In this document: positions 34,098 through 43,840 of the stretch, in pieces
Position numbering within the stretch: position 1 is the stretch's first letter
Layout of the letters: every line of letters starts with the position of its first letter
Source: Caldilineaceae bacterium
GTDB lineage: Bacteria > Chloroflexota > Anaerolineae > Caldilineales > Caldilineaceae
Reading direction: 5' to 3'
Assembly: GCA_958295845.1 (NCBI GenBank)
Contig: OY282376.1
Span: 2,927,022-2,991,021 of the forward strand
Length of the DNA: 64,000 bases
The notes under the pieces: generated by a model
What the model was told of the DNA's origin: nothing
Seen by the model: only the letters and a program-made list of their open reading frames with translations
The model's database searches: none
Position numbers and translations under genes: made by a program

Positions 34098-35960
34098 ATG
34101 CCCGAAGTTCGGCCTAACGTCGTCTTTGTGCTTACTGATGACCAGGGGTACGGCGACCTTTCCTGTCACGGCAACCCGGTCCTGAAGACTCCCCATATTG
34201 ATGCGTTACATGATGTCAGTGTAAGACTGACGGATTACCACGTAGGGCCGACGTGCGCGCCTACTCGCGCCGGCTTACTAACGGGCCATTACGCCAACAG
34301 TACGGGTGTATGGCGGACAAGCGGTGGCCGGTCACTGTTGCGGGCCGATGAAGTCAGTATGGCCGACTATTTTCGGCGGAGCGGCTACGCTACGGGGATC
34401 TTCGGCAAGTGGCATTTGGGCGACAACTTTCCGTACCGCCCGCAGGATCGCGGCTTCGAGACTGTGGTCGTTCATGGCGGAGGCGGCGTGTCCCAGACTC
34501 CCGACTACTGGGGTAACAGTTATTTCGACGACCGCTATTGGGATGGGGCGCAGTTCAGGCAGTATGAAGGGTATTGTACTGATGTCTGGTTCCGGGAAGG
34601 GTTGACGTTCATCGAGCGCAACAGACACAGGCCCTTTTTCTGTTATATTCCTACAAATGCGCCTCACGCACCACACCTGGTCGAGCCCTCCTACTGTGAC
34701 CCCTACCTGCCTCTGACACCGCACGAGCCGCGGGCAAAATTCTATGGAATGATCGCCAGGATTGACGAGAATGTGGGCGGGTTGCGGCGCTGGCTAATGG
34801 AGATGGGGCTGGAAGAGAACACGATATTCATCTTCATGACGGACAACGGATCTTCGGGCGGTCTGGACGTAGACGAGGAGCACTTTGTCATAAACGGTTT
34901 CAACGCAGGCATGCGCGGCAAGAAGGCGCCCGAATATGACGGCGGACATCGCGTGCCATTCTTTCTGCACTGGCCTGCGGGCGGCCTTGACAGAGGACGT
35001 GATGTGGACCGGTTGACTGCCAATATCGATATTCTGCCGACGCTGATCGAACTATGCGATCTGGAAGGGGCGGGCGAGAGCGAGTTCGACGGCCGCAGCC
35101 TGGTTCCGCTGCTTCGAGAGGGGAACGGACAGAAAGAAGGGGATACTTCTGCGGCGGCGGCAAGTGGCGAAAGAGGCAGCACAGAAGGGAGAGGCGACTG
35201 GCCAGAGCGTGCTATCGTGACTGATACGCAGCGTCTGCCCCGTCCGATCAGGTGGCGCAGAAGCGCGGTGATGACGGACCGCTGGCGGCTGGTTAACGGT
35301 GAGGAGCTGTACGCCATCAAGGAGGACCCTGAACAGCGGCGAGACTTAGCGGGGGAGAATCTAGATGTGGTTGCGGAACTGTTTACGGCCTATGAGGCGT
35401 GGTGGGAGAAGGTGTCGACACAGTTTGACGAAGAGATTCCGATCGCGATTGGCGGCCCGGGAGCCTTCAGACTTCGACTCAACACGTACGACTGGCGCAA
35501 TTACCACGATGAAGAGTGGGAAGGCGCGTGGAACCAGTGTCTTGTCCGGCAAGGTCTGATTTGCAAGGGCTACTGGGAAGTGGACGTGGTTGAGGCGGGC
35601 CGTTACCGCTTCGGTCTACGGCGCTGGCCGGAGGAGGAGGACGCGCCGATTGTGTCAGGTCTGGCGGGAGACGGGCCGGTCTCGTGGACGGAATTGCGTA
35701 TAGATAGTGGCGATGGGACTGCTGACGGCGAGACTTGGAAAGACCGGATCCAGTGGGGCGGAGGGGTCGCTCTACCGGTGCAGCGGGCGGGCATCGCCAT
35801 TGCCGGGGAAGAGGCGTGGACTGAGGTCGGGCCCGAAGACAAGGGCGCGGTCTTTGAGCTGGAGATTCCTGCTGGCGGGACGCATTTGCAGACGTGGTTT
35901 GAGCTGGAGGGCGGGGGAGCTTTGGGGGCCTACTACGTCTACATCGAAAAAGTTACCTGA
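34098..35960 (+). CDS. Arylsulfatase (first of a tandem pair)
   Basis: A 620-residue sulfatase. Metal site 'VLTDDQGYGD' (D14, D15) and the formylglycine motif CAPTR (C53-R57) followed by 'AGLLTGHY' are intact, as is 'GIFGKWHLGD'. It has no signal peptide, suggesting a cytoplasmic enzyme acting on imported substrate. After the catalytic domain (about residue 460) is a ~150-residue C-terminal domain ('GYWEVDVVEAGRYRFGLRRWP', 'GGVALPVQRAGIAIAG', 'GGTHLQTWFELEGGGALGAYYVYI') that looks all-beta. GAGGAACTGAGGG precedes the ATG. It is closely similar to the next gene, indicating tandem duplication. No formylglycine-generating enzyme lies in the window. Confidence 0.95.
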   Translation: MPEVRPNVVFVLTDDQGYGDLSCHGNPVLKTPHIDALHDVSVRLTDYHVGPTCAPTRAGLLTGHYANSTGVWRTSGGRSLLRADEVSMADYFRRSGYATGIFGKWHLGDNFPYRPQDRGFETVVVHGGGGVSQTPDYWGNSYFDDRYWDGAQFRQYEGYCTDVWFREGLTFIERNRHRPFFCYIPTNAPHAPHLVEPSYCDPYLPLTPHEPRAKFYGMIARIDENVGGLRRWLMEMGLEENTIFIFMTDNGSSGGLDVDEEHFVINGFNAGMRGKKAPEYDGGHRVPFFLHWPAGGLDRGRDVDRLTANIDILPTLIELCDLEGAGESEFDGRSLVPLLREGNGQKEGDTSAAAASGERGSTEGRGDWPERAIVTDTQRLPRPIRWRRSAVMTDRWRLVNGEELYAIKEDPEQRRDLAGENLDVVAELFTAYEAWWEKVSTQFDEEIPIAIGGPGAFRLRLNTYDWRNYHDEEWEGAWNQCLVRQGLICKGYWEVDVVEAGRYRFGLRRWPEEEDAPIVSGLAGDGPVSWTELRIDSGDGTADGETWKDRIQWGGGVALPVQRAGIAIAGEEAWTEVGPEDKGAVFELEIPAGGTHLQTWFELEGGGALGAYYVYIEKVT

Positions 35961-36126
35961 GACGAAGCTTCTCGATTCACTTTTCTTCCTGGCGTTACGA
36001 TAGTTCGTTCTGCAGCTTTTTCAGGTCGATCATCCCACAGCTGGGGCAAAGAACGGTGTCGCAGAGCAGCCCCAGGACCAAGCACTTAAATGCACATTCG
36101 AATAGATTTCGCGTAGGGAGCATGGC

Positions 36127-37947
36127 ATGGCGCCGGATCGTCCAAACGTAGTCTTCGTTCTTACGGATGACCAGGGATACGGAGATCTTTCCTGTCACGG
36201 CAACCCTGTGTTGCGCACGCCTCATCTTGACGCGCTTTACGAGTCGAGCGCTCGATTGACCGACTACCACGTTGGGCCGACTTGCGCGCCGACGCGCGCA
36301 GGACTGCTCACGGGCCATTACGCCAACAGTACGGGTGTCTGGCACACGATCGGCGGGCGGTCCCTTCTGCGGTCCGACGAGGTCAGTATGGCCGACTATT
36401 TTCGGCGCAGCGGGTATGCGACAGGAATCTTCGGGAAGTGGCATCTGGGCGACAACGCGCCTTACCGGCCGCAGGACCGGGGCTTCGAGACGGTCGTGGT
36501 TCACGGAGGCGGGGGGATCGGTCAGACGCCTGATTACTGGGGCAACAACTATTTTGATGACAGCTATTGGGATGGGGCACAACATTCCCGATACGAAGGT
36601 TACTGCACGGATGTGTGGTTTCAGGAAGCGCTGAAGTTTATCGAGCGGAATCGGAAGGACAGGTTCTTCTGCTATATTCCTACGAACGCGCCGCACGGGC
36701 CGCACCTGGTGGACCCCGCCTACAGCGATCCCTATCTGCCTATGACTCCCCACGAGGAGCGCGCTAAATTCTACGGCATGGTGGCCAACATTGATGAAAA
36801 TGTGGGTGGTCTGCGGCGCAGGTTGGCAGAGTTGGGGCTGGCGGAAAATACGATCTTCGTTTTCATGACTGATAACGGTTCAGCGGGCGGCGTGGCGGTT
36901 GACGAAGACCAGTTCGTGACCAGCGGGTACAATGCCGGGATGCGCGGGCAGAAGGGTTCGGAGTATGACGGCGGACATCGCGTTCCCTTCTTTTTGCACT
37001 GGCCTGCGGGCGGGATCAATGCGGGGCGGGACGTGGACGAAGTTACGGCCAATGTGGATGTACTGCCGACGCTGATCGAGTTGTGCGGTCTGGACGAGGT
37101 TGAACACAACAGTTTTGACGGGCGGAGTCTGGCGCGTTTGTTGCAGCCTGAAGAGGGCGGGGGGGCGGTCTGGGCCGATCGAGCGCTGGTCACTGATTCG
37201 CAGAGACTGGCGTATCCGGTGAAATGGCGCAAGAGCGCGGTTATGACAGGCCGATGGAGGCTTGTTAACGGGCGGGAGCTCTATGCGATCAAGGAGGATC
37301 CTGAGAAGCGGAGGGACGTTGCCGCGGCTCATCCTGATGTCGTTGCCGAATTGCGCCAGGCCTATGGGTCGTGGTGGCAGAAGGTCTCGCATCAGTTTGC
37401 CGATGACATTCCGATTGCCATCGGAGGGCCGGGGGCGGACAGGCTGCGGTTGAATACGCACGACTGGCGCAACGCCGACTGCGAATGCGCGTGGAACCAG
37501 AGCCTGGTGCGACAGGGCCTGATCTGCAACGGGCATTGGGAGGTTGAGGTCGTCGAGGCTGGGCGATACAGTTTCACGTTGCGGCGCTGGCCCGAGGAGG
37601 AGGGCGCTGCGGTGCGGGCGGGACTGGCAGGGGGCGAACCGAAGTCGTTCCGGGACATCGCCATTCAGCCGGTATCGGAAGCGCAGGGAAAGCGGGGGGC
37701 AGACCCAGGTGAATTAACTTTAAAGGAACGGATACCCTGGGGCGGTGGCGTTGCATTGCCTGTGTATCGCGCCCGCATCGAGATTGCGGGTGAAGAGGCA
37801 AGCGGGGCGGTTGCGCTCGGTGACGTTGGTGTTCGATTCACGTTATCGCTGCCTGCGGGACCTGCACATTTGCAAACGTGGTTTGAGACGGAAGACGGCG
37901 ATGAACTGGGCGCCTACTATGTCTATGTGGAGCGGCTGGGAGCATAG
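36127..37947 (+). CDS. Arylsulfatase (second of a tandem pair)
   Basis: This 606-residue paralogue of the preceding sulfatase is co-linear over its full length. The metal site (D14, D15), CAPTR (C53-R57) and 'GKWHLGDN' are all conserved, and it also carries the C-terminal all-beta-like domain. Differences concentrate in a loop around residues 340-360, where the first copy has a Gly/Ser/Glu-rich insert of about 20 residues. GGGAG lies seven bases before the ATG at 36127; an ATG five bases earlier is in another frame and stops quickly. The 166-base gap from the first sulfatase could hold its own promoter. Confidence 0.95.
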   Translation: MAPDRPNVVFVLTDDQGYGDLSCHGNPVLRTPHLDALYESSARLTDYHVGPTCAPTRAGLLTGHYANSTGVWHTIGGRSLLRSDEVSMADYFRRSGYATGIFGKWHLGDNAPYRPQDRGFETVVVHGGGGIGQTPDYWGNNYFDDSYWDGAQHSRYEGYCTDVWFQEALKFIERNRKDRFFCYIPTNAPHGPHLVDPAYSDPYLPMTPHEERAKFYGMVANIDENVGGLRRRLAELGLAENTIFVFMTDNGSAGGVAVDEDQFVTSGYNAGMRGQKGSEYDGGHRVPFFLHWPAGGINAGRDVDEVTANVDVLPTLIELCGLDEVEHNSFDGRSLARLLQPEEGGGAVWADRALVTDSQRLAYPVKWRKSAVMTGRWRLVNGRELYAIKEDPEKRRDVAAAHPDVVAELRQAYGSWWQKVSHQFADDIPIAIGGPGADRLRLNTHDWRNADCECAWNQSLVRQGLICNGHWEVEVVEAGRYSFTLRRWPEEEGAAVRAGLAGGEPKSFRDIAIQPVSEAQGKRGADPGELTLKERIPWGGGVALPVYRARIEIAGEEASGAVALGDVGVRFTLSLPAGPAHLQTWFETEDGDELGAYYVYVERLGA

Positions 37948-38109
37948 GAGGAACGGCCCACTTTTTAGCGTCATTTCGGAAAGGGCCGCGACCAGATGGG
38001 GTGCGAGACGCCCCTTCTGCTCAGGGCTTGAAGCTGCATGGCCATCATGTCCCCCCATGGTATTCAGTGAGGGGGTTGGCGAACATACAACGGTTGAGGG
38101 AGAAGAGTA

Positions 38110-39387
38110 ATGACCCAAGAGGAGAGTCAGAGGCTGGCCATACATGGCGGCGCGCCTGCGAAGCAGAATCCGGACCCGCCGATGTATCCGGGCGGTATGG
38201 CGATTGCGGAGGAGGAAGAGGCGGGCGTGCTGGAAGTGTTGCGAGCCAAGCGGCTATTTCGGTATTACGGTCCCGGAGAGGCGGAATCCAAGGCGACGCA
38301 GTTGGAGGAGGCTTTTGCCGAAAAGAAAGGCTCAAAGTACGCGGTGGCGGTCACATCGGGTACGGCGGCGCTGGTCTGTGGATTGCATGGGATTGGGATT
38401 GGGCCGGGCGATGAGGTGATCGTGCCGGCGTACACGTGGATCGCGTCGGCGTCGGCGGTCGTGGCGGCCGGCGGGATTCCGATTGTCGCCGAGGTCGACG
38501 AGACGCTCTTGATGGACCCGGAGGACGTTGAGCGGAAGATAACCCCGTACACGAAGGCGATCATGCCGGTGCATATGCGGGGGGCGCCGTGTCGTATGGA
38601 TGAACTGATGGCGCTGGCGAACAAGCATGGGCTACGGGTGATTGAGGACGTTGCGCAGGCAAACGGGGGCAGCTACAAGGGGCAGGCTTTGGGATCTTTT
38701 GGCGACGTGGGCTGTTTCAGTCTCCAGTTCAACAAGATCATCACGTCGGGTGAGGGCGGGATGGTGGTTACGGACGACGAACTGGTTTGGAAGCGATCGA
38801 ATATGTTTCACGACGTGATCGGCGCGCTGCAGCTAAAGTTTAATGTGGAAGAGCTGCTCTGCGGGGTCAACTTTCGGATGCCTGAACTGCTGGCGGCGGT
38901 GGCACTGCCACAGCTGGCGAGGCTGGACGGTTTGATCGACGACATGCGGCATCGCAAACGGATGATCAAGGCGGGCATTGAAGGCGTGACCGAGCGCAAG
39001 GGGATCAGCTTTCGCGAGATGGCGGACGCCGATGGGGATACGGCAATCTCCACCGTGTTTTTCATGGAGAGCGCGGAGAAGGCTGCATCGGTGTCTGAAG
39101 CGCTAAGGGCCGAAAATATCGGCGCGGGCACTCTGTATTCGCCCGACACAATCGACTATCATGTGTATGCGCACTGGGTCCCGATCATGAATCAGCGCAC
39201 GTGGACAGACGCCGCGGGTCCGTGGCGATGGGCTCAACGGGACATCGAGTATCACAAGGAGATGTGTCCTCGCAGCCTGGACCTGCTGGGCCGGGCCGTG
39301 CATTTGAATGTCAGTCCGTTGCTGACCAACGAAGACGTGGAAGAGACCGTAGAAGGGTTGAATAAGGTGCTGGAAGAACTGGGGTAA
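38110..39387 (+). CDS. DegT/DnrJ/EryC1/StrS-family aminotransferase
   Basis: A 425-residue PLP enzyme that transfers amino groups to or from keto sugars or cyclitols. 'AVTSGTAALVCGLHGIGIGPGDEVIVPAYTW' (about 80-110), 'IEDVAQANGG' (PLP-binding Asp), and the Schiff-base lysine K209 in 'FSLQFNKIITSGEGGMV' are all present. GGGAGAAGAG directly precedes the ATG. In a block of sulfatases and importers it may deaminate an amino sugar during catabolism rather than build one, but this is inferred from context alone. Confidence 0.93.
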   Translation: MTQEESQRLAIHGGAPAKQNPDPPMYPGGMAIAEEEEAGVLEVLRAKRLFRYYGPGEAESKATQLEEAFAEKKGSKYAVAVTSGTAALVCGLHGIGIGPGDEVIVPAYTWIASASAVVAAGGIPIVAEVDETLLMDPEDVERKITPYTKAIMPVHMRGAPCRMDELMALANKHGLRVIEDVAQANGGSYKGQALGSFGDVGCFSLQFNKIITSGEGGMVVTDDELVWKRSNMFHDVIGALQLKFNVEELLCGVNFRMPELLAAVALPQLARLDGLIDDMRHRKRMIKAGIEGVTERKGISFREMADADGDTAISTVFFMESAEKAASVSEALRAENIGAGTLYSPDTIDYHVYAHWVPIMNQRTWTDAAGPWRWAQRDIEYHKEMCPRSLDLLGRAVHLNVSPLLTNEDVEETVEGLNKVLEELG

Positions 39388-39487
39388 GGGCGAGGTTTGC
39401 CAATCGTACAAACCACTCTTTTCCTTTTTGAACCGAAGAGGCGTCGCATCTGCGTTTGCCTCACAGCAAGCCAAGGAGGAATCCACC

Positions 39488-40825
39488 ATGGCTACCGGTA
39501 CAAAGTTGTCCAGACGTAGTTTTCTAGCTCGTTCTGCCACTGTGGCAGGTGTCGCGACATTAGGAGCGGGGCTATCCGCCTGTGCACCGGCCGTGCCTGC
39601 AGCCGGCGACGACAGCGGGGACGCGCCGGCGATGGAGGTTGTAACGCTGACGATGTGGAAGGGCCCGCATAAGGCGGCAGGCGACGAGACCAAGCTCTGC
39701 GCTCAACCCACGCTGGATGTGCTTGAAGAAATGCTTCCTGGGATCAGCGTCGACTTCAGCGAGGTTCCCTGGGGCCAGTACAACGAGAAGTTCGTCGCCG
39801 CGTTCGCCGCCGACCAAGGCCCGGACGTGAGTTATCAGACGGAGTCTTTCCCCCGCTTTGTAAACACGGGCCATATCATGCCGTTGGACGACATGATTGA
39901 GTCGACCAATTTCGACCGTTCGTTTTTCTACGAGCGCGCTTGGGGGCCGGGAACATACGACGGCACAACCTACTCATTCCCGTGGATCATTGGCGGGTCC
40001 AATTTGTTCTGGAACAAGGACCTCTTTGAGCAGGCCGGACACGATCCGGATACGCCGCCCGATACGGTTGAGGATTTCCTCAGCATCTCCCAGGACATCA
40101 CAGCACTGGGGGATGACATCTACGGGTTCGGCGGCCATCCCGCGAGCTGGCATGAGAATGGACAGTGGCCGCGCCGCTTTGGCGGGCACTGGTTTAACGA
40201 TGACTTGACCGAATGTATCGTCAACTCGGCAGAAGCGTACGAAGGCTGGAATTTCCTCAACGCACTCTATCACGAATACGAAATTGCGATGCCGGGCGCT
40301 ATTTCCGGCCAGGAACCGGGCGCGGGAGGCTATTTCCGCGACGGAAAGATTGCCATGATCACGGCCCAAAACGTCTTTGCCAACTCTGTCCGCAGCGAAA
40401 AGCCAGACTTCAGACTGGGCGCGTCGCGCATGGCGACAGGGCCGGCTGAAGGGCCGCGTGGACGGGCCTGCTACGGCGGCGTCGGCATGCTTGCGATTGC
40501 TGCCAAGACGGAGTATCCCCAGGAGTCATGGGATGTGATCGAGACCCTGGTCACTCCTGATTTGCTCACGTCCTGGATCGGCTGTCTCGGGTTCATGAGC
40601 GTTTCGCCTCATGTCAACTTCTATCCTGATGACGAGGTGTTGACAACGGCGCAGGGCACCCTGGAATATACTTTCTTCTGGCCGTACCGCGGTTGGATCT
40701 TCAAGTTCTGGGATATCGAGAGCACTTCGATCGAGTCCTTCATTCTGGGCCAGCGCACCGTTGAAGAGGCAGTGGAAGACATGGTCGTTCAGGTGAATGA
40801 CATGCTGAGAGAAGAAGAAGGGTAG
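39488..40825 (+). CDS. ABC importer substrate-binding lipoprotein (sugar type), system 1
   Basis: A 445-residue family 1 extracellular solute-binding protein. The N-terminus has a twin-arginine motif ('SRRSFLA', residues 8-14) followed by a lipobox ending at C32 ('GLSAC'), so it should be exported folded and lipid-anchored. The mature part has the usual 'YNEKFVAAFAADQGPDVSYQ' and 'PWIIGGSNLFWNKDLFEQAG' segments. AAGGAGGA lies about seven bases before the ATG at 39488; the frame extends upstream without reason. Its permeases follow at 40994 and 41973. Confidence 0.93.
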   Translation: MATGTKLSRRSFLARSATVAGVATLGAGLSACAPAVPAAGDDSGDAPAMEVVTLTMWKGPHKAAGDETKLCAQPTLDVLEEMLPGISVDFSEVPWGQYNEKFVAAFAADQGPDVSYQTESFPRFVNTGHIMPLDDMIESTNFDRSFFYERAWGPGTYDGTTYSFPWIIGGSNLFWNKDLFEQAGHDPDTPPDTVEDFLSISQDITALGDDIYGFGGHPASWHENGQWPRRFGGHWFNDDLTECIVNSAEAYEGWNFLNALYHEYEIAMPGAISGQEPGAGGYFRDGKIAMITAQNVFANSVRSEKPDFRLGASRMATGPAEGPRGRACYGGVGMLAIAAKTEYPQESWDVIETLVTPDLLTSWIGCLGFMSVSPHVNFYPDDEVLTTAQGTLEYTFFWPYRGWIFKFWDIESTSIESFILGQRTVEEAVEDMVVQVNDMLREEEG

Positions 40826-40993
40826 GGCTTGTTACCGGGCTGGGCTGCATTTGGAATGCTCCATTTGCAGTCCGGCCTGGACCTTCAAGGTGTATGCTTC
40901 ACTGACAGGGCCAAGTGGGGCAGTTCTTTTGACAGAAGTTCGGTATTCCATTGGGCGCGTACTGGAGATTCATTCCAAACCGGGGCAGAGCCA

Positions 40994-41920
40994 ATGACTT
41001 CAGCCACATCATCTTCAGTGCAGAGCCGGGCGGCTTTGGAGTCGTTCTGGAAACAGGCCGCTGTCAGGCGCAACATTAGCGCCTATCTCTTTATTCTTCC
41101 GTTCATGATCTTGTTTGCTGTCTTCAATGTCGGTCCTTTCTTTTGGGCGCTTTGGCTATCGCTGCTTCGGGGCGACCTGGTCCAACCGGTCAAGCCGTTT
41201 GTCGGATTGCAGAACTACTTCAGCTTAACGACCGACAATATAACCCTTACTGTATTCAAAAACTCTGTTCAGTACACAGTGTCGGTGGTGCCGATAGCAG
41301 TCATCACGGCGCTGGCGCTGGCATTTCTGATAGGCAATAAGCTTGTCCGCTTCAAGGACTTCTACAGGTCGGTTGTATTCTTTCCCTTGCTTGCCTCCGC
41401 CGCGGCGACGGCTCAGATCTGGAGTTATATACTGGCACCCCGCTATGGTGTGATGACTTATCTGTTAAGTTTTGTGGGCGTTCCTGAGATTTACTGGCTG
41501 TCCGATCCCAACTTTGCACTGTACGGCATCCTCCTGGTCGAGTGGTGGCGGGGGATAGGCTTCCATATCATTCTGTTCCTGGCTGCCATGTTAGGCGTAC
41601 CGGAAGAGCTGCATGAGGCCGCGCGCATTGACGGAGCCAACGCACTCCAGGTTGCTGTTCGCGTCACCATTCCACTGATGCGGCCGGTCATCCTCTTCTC
41701 GGTAGTGATGGGGACGATTTGGGCATTCCAGCTCTTTGATACTGTGTTTGTGCTGACAAATGGCGGCCCTGTACACTCAACCGCCACCATCGTGTGGTAC
41801 ATCTACAATCACGCTTTTCGTTACGGTCAAGTGGGTATGGCCGCGGCCATGGGCGTTGTGCTCCTGCTTATCATTATGCCTATATCTTTTGTGCAGATGC
41901 GCGTTCTGGGCGAAAGGTAG
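40994..41920 (+). CDS. ABC sugar-importer permease (MalF-like), system 1
   Basis: A 308-residue membrane protein with six helices and the EAA loop 'EELHEAARIDGANALQVAVRVTIPLMRP' (about residues 195-222) that docks the ATPase. 'YLFILPFMILFAVFNVGPFFWALWLS' starts helix 1. The frame is open back to 40829, but those extra 55 residues do not resemble the family and the ATG at 40994 starts normally; its ribosome site is weak. It pairs with the next gene. Confidence 0.9.
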   Translation: MTSATSSSVQSRAALESFWKQAAVRRNISAYLFILPFMILFAVFNVGPFFWALWLSLLRGDLVQPVKPFVGLQNYFSLTTDNITLTVFKNSVQYTVSVVPIAVITALALAFLIGNKLVRFKDFYRSVVFFPLLASAAATAQIWSYILAPRYGVMTYLLSFVGVPEIYWLSDPNFALYGILLVEWWRGIGFHIILFLAAMLGVPEELHEAARIDGANALQVAVRVTIPLMRPVILFSVVMGTIWAFQLFDTVFVLTNGGPVHSTATIVWYIYNHAFRYGQVGMAAAMGVVLLLIIMPISFVQMRVLGER

Positions 41921-41972
41921 TTTGCCGGCCCTAATCGCAACTCGCGCCACGCCGGACTAAGGGGAAGAGTCT

Positions 41973-42833
41973 GTGGCCCAGAGCATTTTCAATCGCAAAA
42001 CGCAGAAGTTTATCAGGGTTTTGCCTCAGGCGGTTGTGGTCTACGTTCTCTTGGCCGCGCTGGTCATTACGATGCTGGGGCCCTATCTCTATATCTTCTC
42101 GTCTTCGTTTAAGGAGACGTACACGCTCATTTCGATCCCCCCGCGGCTGTTTCCAGAACAGTTCGTTTGGGACAACTACACCTACATTCTGAGAGAACTG
42201 CCTTTCAGCCTCTGGTTTTTTAACACCATTCTTGTGGCCGTGCTCGTCACGGTGGGAACGGTGTTCATCGATGCCCTCGCCGCGTACGCTTTCGCAAAGA
42301 AGGAGTTCTGGGCGCGTGACTTTCTGTTCGGGCTGATGCTGGCAACGATCATGATACCGGGCGCGCTGCTCCTGATCCCTGCCTTTCTGATTACGAATGA
42401 GCTAGGGCTGTTGAATTCTTACGGCGGTCTGATTATCCCGGCACTGGCGAACGTTCTTGGCGTCTTTCTTCTGCGGCAGTTTATGCAGACCATTCCGGAG
42501 GAGCTGGAACACGCGGCACGCATCGACGGCTGTTCCGATTTCGGCGTGTTTTGGCGCATCATTTTGCCGCTGTCAGCGCCTGCCTTGGCTACCCTTTCGA
42601 TTGTTGTTTTCACGTCTCAGTGGAACAACCTGGTGTGGCCTCTGGTCGTCCTCAATGATAAGGACCTCTATACGCTTCCATTAGGCCTTGCTCTGCTGCG
42701 CAGCGAATTCCAGGTGAACTACGGCATTACCTCGGCGGCGGCGTTCTTAAGTGTGGTCCCTCTGATCATCGTCTTTATTTTTCTGCAACGTTATTTCCTG
42801 GAAGGGCTTACCGTCGGGGCAGTAAAAGGGTAA
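41973..42833 (+). CDS. ABC sugar-importer permease (MalG-like), system 1
   Basis: A 286-residue permease with six helices and the EAA loop 'EELEHAARIDGCSDFGVFWRIILPLSAPAL' (about residues 177-206). The family end 'LQRYFLEGLTVGAVKG' is intact. It starts with GTG at 41973 and has AAGGGGAAGAG just upstream. Together with the binding protein at 39488 and the MalF-like protein it forms an importer lacking its own ATPase gene, so it must borrow an MsmK/MalK-type ATPase encoded elsewhere. Confidence 0.93.
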   Translation: MAQSIFNRKTQKFIRVLPQAVVVYVLLAALVITMLGPYLYIFSSSFKETYTLISIPPRLFPEQFVWDNYTYILRELPFSLWFFNTILVAVLVTVGTVFIDALAAYAFAKKEFWARDFLFGLMLATIMIPGALLLIPAFLITNELGLLNSYGGLIIPALANVLGVFLLRQFMQTIPEELEHAARIDGCSDFGVFWRIILPLSAPALATLSIVVFTSQWNNLVWPLVVLNDKDLYTLPLGLALLRSEFQVNYGITSAAAFLSVVPLIIVFIFLQRYFLEGLTVGAVKG

Positions 42834-42897
42834 TCGAGTCGGCAAAGCCTGGTGCTTGACCAGATGGGCGGGCAACTTCAACCGGAGAGGGAAACTA

Positions 42898-43794
42898 ATG
42901 ACCGTTTATTCATGGAGTATTGACGATGCAGGTTCGGGCGGTAGCGCGATGGTTGAGTCCCTGAGGCGCTCGACGGAGTTTTTCAGCTCTCGCGGATTGG
43001 GATCAACGTGGTTCACAGTGCCCAAGGGCGGCGGGAAGCCGATGACATCGGAATGGAAGGATGCGTTGATCGCGGCACGCGATGCAGGACATGATATTCA
43101 ACTACATGGTCTGACCCATGCGGACTGTTACGAGTTTGGTCCTCCTGCGTGGCCGGCGACTTCGATACTGTCCACGCTGCAGTCGGAGTTCGATGAACGG
43201 CGTGAGGAGCTGATGCCGCGCTATACGGTTGACAACTTGCGCGACCGGATTGAGGAGGGGTTGGAGATCTTTGCGATGGACCTGGGCGTTGAGCCGACCG
43301 TATTCCGGGCGCCGTGCGGGGCGATCTCCAAGCCGATGTTCAGCGCGTTGCGCGAGGTCGGCATCGGGTATCACACATGCATGTATATCAGCGGCAGCGG
43401 TTACGCGCATCTTCCGCATAACAGCGGGGATCTCTCGCAGGACTGGGTCGACAACATCCCATACCATCCCTTTCGATGGTATGACGATGTCATAGAAGTG
43501 CCCATCCTGAACGAATATACGTGGCGAGGGTCTGGCGAGCGTAGTAAGGAGTTTATCGAACTGGCGCGGCGGGACCTGGACCGGATCAGCGAGCACAGCC
43601 CGATTGTCATTATGTTGATGCATACGCACGGCATCGCCGACGACTACGACCACACGTTTCGCATGATCGACGCTGTGTCGGAGCACGTGGGGAAGAAGCC
43701 GGGCGCGTCGTTTGCGACGATGGGGGAGCTGGCGGCTTCGGGGGCGCTGGCTGAGGCGGCGACGGTTGACGGCCCGGACATTTTGCCCGTCTGA
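42898..43794 (+). CDS. Polysaccharide-deacetylase (NodB-like) family protein
   Basis: A 298-residue carbohydrate-esterase-4-type protein. Motif 1 reads 'SIDDAGSGGS' (usual TFDDG; the catalytic Asp pair is kept), motif 2 is 'IQLHGLTHAD' (H-x(3)-H metal pair), motif 3 is 'FRAPCGAISK' (usual R-x-P-x-G), and a late His is in 'IIMLMHTHG'. It would remove N-acyl groups from a sugar or a related amide. No signal peptide is seen, so it is probably cytoplasmic, acting after uptake. GGAGAGGG precedes the ATG at 42898. It lies 65 bases after the system 1 permease and 47 bases before a sulfatase-like gene. Confidence 0.85.
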   Translation: MTVYSWSIDDAGSGGSAMVESLRRSTEFFSSRGLGSTWFTVPKGGGKPMTSEWKDALIAARDAGHDIQLHGLTHADCYEFGPPAWPATSILSTLQSEFDERREELMPRYTVDNLRDRIEEGLEIFAMDLGVEPTVFRAPCGAISKPMFSALREVGIGYHTCMYISGSGYAHLPHNSGDLSQDWVDNIPYHPFRWYDDVIEVPILNEYTWRGSGERSKEFIELARRDLDRISEHSPIVIMLMHTHGIADDYDHTFRMIDAVSEHVGKKPGASFATMGELAASGALAEAATVDGPDILPV

Positions 43795-43840
43795 CAGTAA
43801 CAGGAGCCAGGGCACAAGGACTATCGCGAGGACACTAACG

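Noticed and set aside
36127..37947. Assembly duplication of the sulfatase gene
   Set aside because: The two copies differ at many positions spread across the gene, including a loop insertion, so they are real paralogues.
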